Assembly: GCA_947044405.1 (NCBI GenBank)
Contig: CAMRHE010000329.1
Location: 1,597,001-1,661,000, forward strand
Source: Leptodactylus fallax
Lineage: Eukaryota > Chordata > Amphibia > Anura > Leptodactylidae
Direction: 5' to 3'
Length of the DNA: 64,000 nt
Each line of letters starts with the position of its first letter. Positions within the stretch are counted from its first letter, which is position 1. Below, in pieces: positions 11,452 to 24,651 of the stretch. The notes beneath the pieces were generated by a model. It searched no databases. It saw only the letters and a program-made list of their open reading frames with translations, and was not told the origin of the DNA. A program made the position numbers and the translations under genes.

Positions 11452-11610
11452 CCATTACTTTAAAACCACCTGCCTAATATTGTGTAGGTCCATCTTGTGC
11501 CACTCGAACAACTCATCCATCAAGGCATCAACTGCACAAGACCTCTGGAGCTGTCGCGTGGAATCTGGTACCAAGGTGATAGCGGCGGATCATTGAAAGG
11601 GGGATTTCTG
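11452..11610 (+). mobile_element. Tc1/mariner end remnant, block B1
   Basis: CACTGAGCAACCATTAC followed by AAAACCACCTGCCTAATATT is the left end of a Tc1/mariner family that is common in fish and amphibian genomes (general knowledge), with TA at 11450-11451. The following antisense transposase-derived text includes CAAGACCTCTGGAGCTG. No right end found; paralogue at 61175-61335. Confidence 0.6.
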
Positions 11611-12373
11611 TAAAGCGCTGCAGGATATGTTGTCGCTACACACGTAAGAGAGAGAAATATTTTAGTAAAAACAAATAAATCGATCGTATGCTGGGAATGT
11701 CACCGTTGCGACCCCCCACTGATCCCGGGAACAGGGGTCCTGTTTCTTCCCAATGAATAGAATGATGCCAATCCGTTCATCTCTTTGGGACTGCCAGAGA
11801 TAATGGAATACTGAACTCTACTTCCTATCAGCCTTCCCATAGAGATGACTGGAGCAGTAGTGGAAATGCAGGACCCCTGTTCTAATGATGGCGGGGTCAG
11901 GATAGATGATAGGTGTCAGAGCAGTGGGGGATAGCTGCTGGGATAGATGATAAACTTAGGAAAAGGATAGACAGCACTCCAGATGATTTCTTTGAGTTTG
12001 CGTATTTTATTATCAGACTCCATGTATATGATAAGAAGCCACACTGTAACAAAATCATAGAGCTTGAGTACATAATCGATAAGCAATGTTTCTGTCAGAA
12101 AACGCCCGTCATCAGCATTTTTTTTCTTGATAAGAAGTTTGGTGCAGTAGAAACATATTGACTTGGACATCCCTGTTCTTAAGGTGTGTTCATATAACAC
12201 TTTTGCTTTTACCCTTCCCCTGGGTTAAGTCCCAGGGTTAAAAAAGGCACCACTAAATGCCTTGACTACCTAACCTCCCCCCCTTCTTCTCCGCCCTCTT
12301 CCTTTCCCTCACCTTCCTTCCCTATTCTTTTCTTCTCTTCTCACTTTTATAGGTTTTGCCTTCCCGCGGAAGG
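11611..12373. other. Block B1 sequence leading into the L1 fragment
   Basis: No gene recognised up to about 12200. From about 12200 a pyrimidine-rich leader (CCCCCCCTTCTTCTCCGCCC) precedes the L1 start codon and probably belongs to the L1 5' UTR. The paralogue is 61336-62142. Confidence 0.5.
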
Positions 12374-13497
12374 ATGGCCAGTCTTCAGTTGTGCTCCTTG
12401 AACATTAGAGGCTTCAGTGTGCCGCAGAAGAGGACCCAGGTACTCTACAACATTCACAAGCTAAAGGTTGACTCCCTACTGCTACAGGAAACCTACTTTA
12501 AGGGGAGCCACGTGCCTACGATAGTGAACAGATATTTTCCTCGCTGGCTCCAAGCCATGGTCATTTCCCAGTGCTCTGATGCACAGGGTAGATACTTAAT
12601 AATAAAAATAACTATCCATGAGAAATTATTCACGATCTCTAATTTCAATCTCCCCAACCAAAGCCAAGCTCAAGTCTGTCGCTCCTTTCTTTGTGCCTTA
12701 GCTAAGTTTGCTGAAGGGTTGGTGGTTATGGCTAGAAAGCTGAACTTAACCATGAATGCATTAATGGATTTCTCATCGGGCAGGTTCCCCATTCCTTTGT
12801 CACATTTACAGGCCCTGAAATGTAAGATCACCGACATGAGGCTTGTCAACGTCTGATGGATCCTTCATCCCCAGGTGAGAGACTACACCTATTTTTCATA
12901 AGTCCACAACACTTACAGTAGATTAGACTGCTTCCTTATCAATCACCATTTGCTCACATAGGATCCTCATATCAACATAGATCCTTCCGAGTGGTCTGAC
13001 CAAGCTCCCATCCATCTTTCCTTGACGATCCCCGATCAGTCTAGAGGTGAGTGGGTCTGGACTCAACCTCAACCTTCAAAACACCCAGCATGTACAGCAG
13101 CAATTACACAAGCCATTACGGACTTTTATCACCATCATGAATGTGACAAGTCCCCTCTCCTGATACAATGGGAAGCATTAAAGAGTGTCAGCGGTGGTTT
13201 TCATTCAAAAAGGTGACATCTTACTCACATACCAACACCTGAATCCTCCGATAAATACAACAGGGATTCACAAACGTTGGTGGACCTACTGGAGCCTGAT
13301 GCAAAGTGAAAGGCCCTGTAGACACCAAATATGAAGTACACAAATGCAGTAAAAGGTTCCAAAAACAACACTGGGAAGTCCCTGTCCCATCTTGACACTA
13401 TAGCTTAATCTTTCCGAGACTACTACCAAAATCTCTACAATCTTAGGGGTCACCTATCAGATTTACAACTGCAAGACATACAAAACAGTATCAACGA
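12374..13497 (+). pseudogene. Tx1-like L1 LINE ORF2 5' part (APE endonuclease), truncated
   Basis: Starts MASLQLCSLNIRGFSVPQKR and contains LLLQETYFKG (catalytic Glu of the APE-type endonuclease), then LINE-like IHPQVRDYTYFS / YSRLDCFLINH and WSDQAPIHL blocks, in one frame broken by stops at 12854, about 12896 and 12958. Downstream FRDYYQNLYNLRG-like text shows it reached the spacer before RT. Sequence ends at about 13497, flush against the stop codon of the opposing zinc-finger gene. Paralogue 62143-62747. Confidence 0.75.
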
Positions 13498-16526
<3,029 letters not shown>

Positions 16527-17049
16527 CCTTGATGGGACAATCAGGAATATTCTCTTATATAGAAGATACTGAGAGGATTCTATATTGTAGGAACCTGAAT
16601 ACAGTGAAGATGAGACAATGTAAATAAAATAAAATAACTGGAGATAACAATGTGATAATGTTGAGATATTTCGGTGTAGATGATGTTTGGTCTCTTTTTG
16701 TAGACCAGTTGGTCACTGGTTATATGATGTACATACTGGCCTATCATTGGGATTTATTGGCTCCTTAGTCTACAGTGCTGGAAGCAGATGGTTCTATACC
16801 CCGTATAGCGGTCAGGCACTGTTACTGCAGCTCAGCTCCCATTAACATCAAACAGGGTTTGTTGGCCTTGGGTCATGTGACTTGAACCAGCACCCGACCC
16901 CCGAATCACCTCTCCACCCTCCTCTCCTATCTTTACGTGACATCAGCCAGCCCCCCAGCACAGATAACTAGGAGTGAACACGAGAGAGGAGGTGGTTGGA
17001 ACCAGCTCAGAATCCCCTGGTTCATCTGAAATAGAAGTTGGGGAATTAA

Positions 17050-17340
17050 GTGCTGAAAGCCTCTCCAGAGAACCCCTTACCTAAAATAGGTAAATATGGG
17101 AGCCCAAATATAAGAAACAGTACCCACCTATCAGCGATCCCTGCCACTCCAGTTCTGACTCTGCCCGAGTCCTTGCTTTTTTCCACTTCCTGATATCTCT
17201 TGACACACAGGAAATGCTTAGAGATACCCATTTAGCCAATCACTGGCCAATATGGTGGCCTCCTCAGCTAGTGGTTCCTGTATGATGAGAGACAACAGGA
17301 AGTGGGGAGAGGCACGGACTTGGGCAGCTTTACTGCACAG
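17050..17340 (-). promoter_or_regulatory. Candidate promoter and non-coding first exon of the zinc-finger gene
   Basis: About 0.7 kb upstream of the first coding exon lie two CCAAT boxes (17236-17240 and 17247-17251), a CArG-like CCATATTGG on the minus strand overlapping the second, and ETS-like GGAAGTG words near 17180-17190 and 17300. Downstream on the minus strand a donor CTGATAG|GTGGGTA occurs at 17128. The block is conserved at 38015-38300, but there the first CCAAT is changed to TCAAT. TSS not determinable from sequence. Confidence 0.35.
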
Positions 17341-18321
17341 AGGGAGAAGCAAGTAAAGATTTCTTATATTAGAGGCCCCATCTTGAGCTGTTTTCAGTGT
17401 TTTTTTTTTTTTTATTTACCTGGAAAACCCCTTAAGTACTCGCTGACTGTAAACTATTAACCCCCTTGCTTAACATAAACCTCAGGAGTGACCACTAAAT
17501 AAATACAGACCCCTGACAGCCCCCTAAAATAAGAAAAGCCACAGAACAAGAGCCCAAACCACCAAATAAATGGAGAGCTCAGTCCAGATCCCATTAATAA
17601 AGACCTGAGACCTTTAACCCCTTTCATCCCCTCCACCAACTCCAGTTTTTCGGGTTCAGACGGAGGAATCCGTGGCAGATTCCGCTCCGAATCTACCTTC
17701 CATTGTTCTCAATGGGACGCAGAGATTGCAGCAGGTTGTGGAAAAAATATGTGTCCTGCTCAATCATTTATCTGAGCCAAATCAGCAGAGGAAAGCCGCA
17801 ACGGGATGCTCTGCATCGGCACTCCGTCACGGCAATCCCACAGCCGAATATTGTGGCGGAAATTCTCTTCATTATCCGCCGTGTGAACCTAGCCTTAGTG
17901 TCTGTTAATAGGCTCCGCTCTACTGATTCTGGTACATTTGGATTTTTTTTTTCTAGCCCCCATCATTACTGAGTAATCGCTGCTGTTAGAGTTGATGCCT
18001 GATTTGATACTTAGTCTCTGTACCGTCAGGTGGGAGGTGTCAGGTAGAAGCAGGCAAGGGGGCATGGCTTAGAGCTCCAGTCACCTAACAGTATAGATTC
18101 TTAGTATAACTATCAGCAACCAAAACTAACTGAACTGATTGCTTGACAACGGTGGGGGCTAGAGAGAAAAATCCAACTGTGCCCAAATAAGAGGAGAGGC
18201 CGATATTAAATGATCCAAAGAGATGCTACATATTACTAAATCTGTTACAAATAGCAGAACCATCACCCCCAGCAAGAGAGACATTAATAATACTGCATAG
18301 GACAAATCCCTGGTCTGTATC
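17341..18321. repeat. 5' flank of the zinc-finger gene, shared with 38305-39190
   Basis: Aligns with the copy in unit A3 almost end to end. The 17650-17900 part has the look of an old dispersed repeat (TCCGCTCCGAATCTACC, CCGTGTGAACCTAGCC). No coding frame is conserved between the copies. It ends at the 8-bp word TCTGTATC (18314-18321), the left target duplication of the hAT insertion. Confidence 0.6.
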
Positions 18322-19216
18322 CAGTGTCGGACTGGGATGTCTAGGGCCCACCAGTGGAATTGTTTCTAGGGGCCCACCATCAGAACCCCTGCAGATCAGC
18401 GGTACCGAGACAGGGCGGCTAAAGGTAATAACATGTCGGTAGCCATGCTGCTCACCCACTATACCATGTGCACCACTGCACTACCTAAACCTACTGCTAC
18501 ACCTTGTATGCCAAGTGAACAGCATGGCTCCTAGAATTGTTACCTTTACCTGTAGCCGCACTGTCCTGGAAAAGCTGATCTGCAGAGGTCCTGGCTGTTG
18601 TATCATCGTAGATGTAATATTGATGGCCTATCCTAAGGACAGGCCATCAATATTAGGAAGATGGACAAATCCTTTAAAGAGGTTGTCGAAGGAATTGGAG
18701 CAACCTATGTAGCTGGCGGGAGGTGTAAAGTAAAAAATAAGTAAATTAAAAAGCATACTCACCTGTCCCTGGCGCTCCGTTGTCTGCTGCCAGTGTCCAT
18801 TCAGTCTCATGCCGGCGACTCCTTGCTGGGAGTCCTGCACCTCATGTGATCGCTAAGGCCAATTAGGTACAGGATTTCCGGAAATGAGGCGCCGCCATGA
18901 GACCGAACAGACACAGGCAGGGGACAATGGGGTGCTGGGGACAGGTGAGTATGCTTTTTTAAAAAATTTCTTATTTTTACACCTCCCTGGCGGCCGACAC
19001 AGTGGTCGCTCCAGTTTATGGACAACCTCTTTTAAGGGGTTGTCTGGGCCAAATTTTTCTATGGTCACTTCACTGGTCCCCCCCACATAGTGGCCTCTTC
19101 ACTGGTCCCCCATACTGTATGGGGAATAGTGATGGGGTCATTATATTGTGTGGGAGCAGTGATGGGGGCTAACATCCTGTGGGTGGAGGGACATTAAACT
19201 GTGTGGGGCATATTAA

Positions 19217-19627
19217 AGGGGTTGTCCAGGGTTAATCTTTTTTATGGCCTATGCTCTGGATAGGCCATAAATACTTGATCGGTAGAGGGCTGACACACGG
19301 CCCCATCAGCTGTTCGGAGCCACTTCCGGAGCCCGTTCTGTACACAACACAGGGCCGGAAGCAGAAAGCTCCATCCGCTGTATAGCAGCCCGGCGCCTTC
19401 ACTGCAGCTCAGCTCCTACTGACTTCAATAAGTGCTGAAATACAGTGAAGGTGCCCGGCTAATACACAGTGGACAGAGCTTTCTGCTTCTGGCCCTGTAT
19501 TGTGTACAGTACGGGCATCAGAAGTGGCTCCGAACAGCTGATCGGTCCGGGGTCAGCCCCCTACAGATCAGGTATCTATGGCCTATCCTGAGGATAAACC
19601 ATAACAAATTATGCCTGGACAACCCCT
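19217..19627. mobile_element. TTAA-target MITE (piggyBac-like), copy 1
   Basis: Ends AGGGGTTGTCCAGG and CCTGGACAACCCCT are inverted repeats, each bordered by TTAA (19213-19216 and 19628-19631). About 411 bp, non-coding, with an inner palindromic TATGGCCTAT..ATAGGCCATA pair. TTAA targets suggest piggyBac-type mobilisation (inference). Opposite-orientation copy at 27542-27952. Confidence 0.55.
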
Positions 19628-20089
19628 TTAATATACACCCCTAAAGCACCACACTTTAAAGAGATTGTCCAGTATAATTTTTTTTCTTTTTTATAATTAG
19701 TCCGGGAGAGGTGAATCCCCCCTACCCCCCCCCCCCCCCCCCCCCCCCAAAAAAAAACATGTTAAACATACTCACCTGTCTCTGGTGCTCCGGTGTCCTC
19801 CCAGCATGGTCCGGTCCTGCAGCTCCGCTGTCTTCTTTTTGCCGGAATTCCTCACTGGCTGTGACGTCCCAGGTCCCTTCCCTTAGGCTACTGATTGGCC
19901 TCAGGGGTCACATGACGTCACAGGTAGTCACGTGCAGAGGGAACGTCAGCTGGAAGAAAACAACAGAACTGCAGGACCGAACCGCGCTGGGAGACACTGG
20001 GGACAGGAAAGAAAGTTTGTGGGGGGTTTTTTTGTTTTGTTTTTTTCACCTGCCCCTGCGTAATTAAAAAAAAAAATGAAGGAGCCACT

Positions 20090-20713
20090 GTATGGAGTAT
20101 AAGCTCCACAGTGGCCCCCACCCAGTATTATAAGCTCCACAGTGGCCCCCACCCAGTATTATAAGCTCCACAGTGGCCCCCACCCAGTATTATAAGCTCC
20201 ACAGAGGCCCCCACCCAGTATTATAAGCTCCACAGTGGCCCCCACCCAGTATTATAAGCTCCACAGTGGCCCCCACCCAGATTAAAGCTCCACAGTGGCC
20301 CCCACCCAGTATTATAAGCTCCACAGTGGCCCCCACCCAGTATTATAAGCTCCACAGTGGCCCCCACCCAGTATTATAAGCTCCACAGTGGCCCCCACCC
20401 AGTATTATAAGCTCCACAGTGGCCCCCACCCAGTATTATAAGCTCCACAGTGGCCCCCACCCAGTATTATATGCTCCACAGTGGCCCCCACCCAGTATTA
20501 TAAGCTCCACAGTGGTCCCCACACAGTATTATAAGCTCCATAGTGGCCCCCACACAGTATTATAAGCTCCACAGTGGCCCCCTCCTAGTATTATAAGCTC
20601 CACAGTGGCCCCCACCCAGTATTATAAGCTCCACAGTGGCCCCCACACAGTATTATAAGCTCCATAGTGGCCCCCTCCTAGTATTATAAGCTCCACAGTG
20701 GCCCCCACACAGT
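20090..20713. repeat. 31-bp tandem repeat inside the hAT element
   Basis: About 20 copies of a 31-bp unit containing CCACAGTGGCCCCCACCC and AGTATTATAAGCT. Variants (CACACAG, CTCCTAG, AGAGGCC) cluster toward the right, suggesting successive local expansions. One unit near 20280 is shortened. The Tc1-like element starts directly at its right border. Confidence 0.95.
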
Positions 20714-20714
20714 A

Positions 20715-22282
20715 CAGTCATGGCCAAAAGTTTTGAGAATGACACAAATATTATATTTTCGCATGATCTGCTGCCCTCTGGTTTTTATGTGTGTTTGTCA
20801 GATGTTTTTATCACATACAGAAATATAATTGCATTCATATTATGAGTAACAGAAGCTTATATTGACAGTTAGAATGAGTTAATGCAGCAAGTCAATATTT
20901 GCAGTGTTGACCCTTCTTCTTCAGGACCTCTGCAATTCTCCCTGGCATGCTCTCAATCAACTTCTGGACCAAATCCTGACTGATAGCAGTCCATTCTTGC
21001 AGAATCAATGCTTTAATTTTGTCTGAATTTGTTGGTTTTTGTTTGTCCACCCGTCTCTTGATGATTGACCACAAGTTCTCAATGGGATTAAGATCTGGGG
21101 AGTTTCCAGGCCATGGACCCAAAATCTCTATGTTTTGTTCCCTGAGCCATTTAGTATATCACCTTTGCTTTATGGCAAGGTGCTCCATCATGCTGGAAAA
21201 GGCATTGTTGAGCGCCAAACTGCTCTTGGACGGTTGGGAGAAGTTGCTCTTGGAGGACATTCTGGTACCATTCTTTATTCATGGTTGTGTTTTTAGGCAA
21301 GACTGTGAGAGAGCCGATTCCCTTGGCTGAGAAGCAACCCCACACATGAATGGTTTCAGGATGCTTTACAGTTGGCATGAGACAAGACTGGTGGTAGCGC
21401 TCACCTCTTCTTCTCCGAATAAGCTGTTTTCCAGATGTTCCAAACAATCGAAAAGGGGATTCATCAGAGAAAATGACTTTACCCCAGTCCTCAGCAGTCC
21501 ACTCCCTGTACCTTTTGCAGAATATCAGTCTGTCCCTGATGTTTTTTCTGGAGAGAAGTGGCTTCTTTGCTGCCCTCCTTGAGACCAGGCCTTGCTCCAA
21601 GAGTCTCCGCCTCACAGTGCGTGCAGATGCACTCACACCTGCCTGCTGCCATTCCTCAGCAAGCTCTGCACTGCTGGTAGCCCGATCCCGCAGCTGAAAC
21701 ACTTTTAAGAGACGGTCCTGCCACTTGCTGGTCTTTCTTGGGCGCCCTGGAGCCTTTTTGGCACCAATGGAACCTCTCTCCTTGAAGTTCTTGATGATGC
21801 GATAGATTGTTGACTGAGGTGCAATCTTTCTAGCTGCAATACTCTTCCCAGTTAGGCCATTTTTGTGCAGTGCAATGATGACTGCACGTGTTTCTTTAGA
21901 GATAACCATGGTTAACAGAAGAGAAACAATGATGGCAAGCACCAGCCTCCTTTTAAAGTGTCCAGTGGTGTCATTCTTACTTAATCATGACAGATTGATC
22001 TCCAGCCCTGTCCTCATCAACACCCACACCTGTGTTAATGGAGCAATCACTGAAACGATGTTAGGTGGTCCTTTTAAGGCAGGGCTGCAATGATGTTGAA
22101 ATGTGTTTTGGGGGATAAAGTTCATTTTCTAGGCAAATATTGACTTTGCAAGTAATTGCTGTTAAGCTGATCACTCTTTATAACATTCTGGAGTATATGC
22201 AAATTGCCATTAGAAAAACTGAAGCAGTAGACTTTGTAAAAATTAATATTTGTATCATTCTCAAAACTTTTGGCCATGACTG
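20715..22282 (-). mobile_element. Tc1-like element C, copy 1, nearly intact
   Basis: 1568 bp, ends CAGTCATGGCCAAAAGTTTT in inverted repeat, TA on both sides (20713-20714, 22283-22284). Inserted in the hAT element. Very similar to the copy at 55780-57341, in opposite orientation. The ends match a Tc1 family widely seen in fish and frogs (general knowledge), which fits recent horizontal spread. Confidence 0.93.
20892..21909 (-). pseudogene. Tc1-like transposase C, one-base frameshift
   Basis: Starts MVISKETRAVIIALHKNG at 21909, with two helix-turn-helix subdomains (TGKSIAARKIAPQSTIYRI and AELAEEWQQAGVSASAR) joined by a GRPR motif, then the catalytic DDE core ([32 protein letters not shown]). 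One extra T near 21158-21162 shifts frame after AKV; the downstream part (21122-20892) reads on to GQHCKY. Total 1018 nt against 1017 in the other copy, so a single-base insertion is the only frame defect. Confidence 0.9.
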
Positions 22283-22308
22283 TATTATATCCCCCCCCTC
22301 CCGGTGCT

Positions 22309-22352
22309 ATTATTATACTCTGGGGTCTCCTCAGACCCCAGAGTATAATAAT
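22309..22352. other. Perfect 20-bp-arm hairpin
   Basis: Arms 22309-22328 and 22333-22352 are exact inverted repeats (ATTATTATACTC... / ...GAGTATAATAAT) around a 4-nt loop, CCTC. A second hairpin, GCGGTCGGGGA/TCCCCGACCGC, lies at about 22717-22748. Both recur, the first imperfectly, at 5399-5443 and 5862-5893. Likely a structural part of the MITE rather than a host signal. Confidence 0.85.
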
Positions 22353-23040
22353 CGGAGGCCCAGGGGAAGTGATTAAAAATAACAAACTCTCATACTCACC
22401 TTGTCTTACCTTTCCTTGGCCTCCTCGCTCCATCCTGCCGTCTTCAGGCCCTTTTCCGACGACGCTGCTGAGGCCTGTTATAGGGCCTCAGCGGTCACGT
22501 GGGGGCGCACTGACGTCATTACGCGGCCGCGCCCCATGTGACCGCCGGGGCCTAATCACAGGCCTCAGTGATGACGGAGGAGCGCCGGAGAGGACGCTGC
22601 GCCCCGGAGAGGTGAGAATATCTATTTATTATTTTCAGTCACCTCCCCTGGGCTGCCATCTATTGGAAAGGGGCCTGCAATATGCCAGGGCCCCTTTCCA
22701 ATAACAGTATGTATAGCGGTCGGGGAACCAGGCTTTCCCCGACCGCTATCATAGTGGCCTGGGGCCCCGGCCATCTCCAGCTGGCCGCGGGCCCCGTACC
22801 CTGCCGGGTCCAGTCGCGGTCGCGCCCCTGCGACCGCGATCGTAACGCCACTGGTCAGGGGCCCGATCGGGATGGTCAGGATCCCGATCGGGCCCCCATG
22901 ACATGAGGACTAATAGTCGGGGCTCGGGGCCCACCGGGGGATTCACCGATTCCCTGGTGGGCCAGTCCGACCCTGTCTGTATCCCCAGAATATGAGAAAA
23001 CATCAGAAAAGAGAAGGGAAGTGTCTAGAGAGAAGATGCT

Positions 23041-23305
23041 CCAAGTGCTTCCCCCTCCTCCAACACACAGTCCCATGTAAATACATCGCTCCCTCCCTTC
23101 ATCCTCCTCACATGCAGTCCCATGTAACCCCCCCCTTACCCCCCGCAGTCTCTCTCTCTCCTCTTCAGCACAGTTCACACATGTACATACGATTTACTGC
23201 TGAGCTAAAGGACCTGCGATGACGTCATGATCATGTGACCAGACTCCTGTGTGGGCGGAGCTATAGAAGAGGTTGTTGTGTGAGGTGATAATGGTGGAAA
23301 GTAAT
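23041..23305. promoter_or_regulatory. Promoter-like block of unit A2 (CRE, GC box, splice donor)
   Basis: CRE TGACGTCA at 23220-23227, CATGTGACC at 23233-23241, GC box GGGCGG at 23253-23258. On the minus strand, transcription from here would pass a GA-rich stretch and reach a GTAAG donor near 23137, upstream of the zinc-finger gene in the same direction. It may be a distal first exon of that gene, or drive an unknown plus-strand transcript. Unlike A1 and A3, this copy has no L2 insertion at CCCATGTAAATACATC (23069-23084). Confidence 0.4.
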
Positions 23306-24651
23306 GAGAGAAGAGAAAGAGGACATGGAGGAGAGAGGTGTGAGAGAGAGGAGGACATGGAGGAGAGAGAGGTGTGAGAGAGAGGAGGACATGGAGGAGA
23401 GAGGTGTGAGAGAGAGGAGGACATGGGGGAGAGAGAGGTGTGAGAGAGAGGAGGACATGGGGGAGAGAGAGGTGTGAGAGAGAGGAGGACATGGAGGAGA
23501 GAGAGGTGTGAGAGAGAGGAGGACATGGAGGAGAGAGAGGTGTGAGAGAGAGGAGGACATGGGGGAGAGAGAGGTGTGAGAGAGAGGAGGACATGGAGGA
23601 GAGAGATAGGAGGACATGGAGGAGAGAGGGGGGAGAGAGAGGAGGACATGGAGGAGAGAGGTGTGAGAGAGAGGAGGACATGGAGGAGAGAGGTGGGGGA
23701 GAGAGAGGAGGACATGGGGGAGAGAGAGGTGTGAGAGAGAGGAGATGGAGGAGAGAGAGGAGGAGAGGGAGGTGTGAGAGAGAGGAGGACATGGAGGAGA
23801 GAGAGGTGTGAGAGAGAGAGGAGGACATGGGGGAGAGAGAGGTGTGAGAGAGAGGAGGACATGGAGAGGAGAGAGAGAGGTGTGGAGAGAGGAGGACATG
23901 GAGGAGAGAGGTGGTGGAGAGAGAGGAGGACATGGGGGAGAGAGAGGTGTGAGAGAGAGGAGGACATGGAGGAGAGAGAGGTGGGAGAGAGAGGAGGACA
24001 TGGAGGAGAGAGAGGAGGAGAGGGAGGTGTGGGGAGAGAGAGGAGGACATGGAGGAGAGAGAGGTGTGGAGAGAGAGGAGGACATGGAGGAGAGAGGTGT
24101 GAGAGAGAGGAGGACATGGAGGAGAGAGAGGTGTGAGAGAGAGGAGGACATGGAGGAGAGAGGGGGTGAGAGAGAGGAGGACATGGGGGAGAGAGAGGTG
24201 TGAGAGAGAGGAGGACATGGAGGAGAGAGAGGAGGACATGGGGGAGAGAGAGGTGTGAGAGAGAGGAGGACATGGAGGAGAGAGAGGAGGAGAGGTAGGT
24301 GTGAGAGAGAGGAGGACATGGAGGAGAGAGAGGTGTGAGAGAGAGGAGGACATGGAGGAGAGAGGTGTGAGAGAGAGGAGGACATGGGGGAGAGAGAGGT
24401 GTGAGAGAGAGGAGGACATGGAGGAGAGAGAGGAGGACATGGAGGAGAGAGGTGTGAGAGAGAGGAGGACATGGAGGAGAGAGAGGAGGACATGGAGGAG
24501 AGAGGTGTGAGAGAGAGGAGGACATGGAGGAGAGAGAGAGGAGGACATGGAGGAGAGAGAGAGGAGGACATGGAGGAGAGAGAGGTGTGAGAGAGAGGAG
24601 GACATGGAGGAGAGAGAGGAGGACATGGAGGAGAGAGAGGAGGACATGGAG
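23306..24651. repeat. GA-rich minisatellite, copy 2 (longest, 1.35 kb)
   Basis: Same 18-bp core and 34-bp composite units as at 1231-1692, about three times longer. Long translated frames on both strands (up to 519 codons, rich in Ser, Leu and Pro or in Arg and Glu) arise from the repeat and are not genes. Length variants such as GAGGAGAGGGAGGTGTG mark sub-arrays. Confidence 0.95.

Larger units (their letters stand above)
18322..22975. mobile_element. hAT-type element, 4654 bp, non-autonomous, with nested insertions
   Basis: Left terminus CAGTGTCGGACTGG and right terminus (reverse complement) CAGGGTCGGACTGG match at 13 of 14 positions. TCTGTATC flanks both sides (18314-18321, 22976-22983), an 8-bp duplication as expected for hAT transposition. 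The paralogue at 39190-39205 has TCTGTATC once with no insert, the empty site. No hAT transposase is encoded. Inside are a TTAA MITE, a 31-bp satellite, a Tc1-like element and a perfect hairpin. Because nothing inside encodes hAT functions, it must have moved using another element's transposase. Confidence 0.9.

Noticed and set aside
20090..20713. CRISPR-like array of regular repeats
   Set aside because: Units are directly tandem without variable spacers, in a eukaryotic transposon; it is a satellite.
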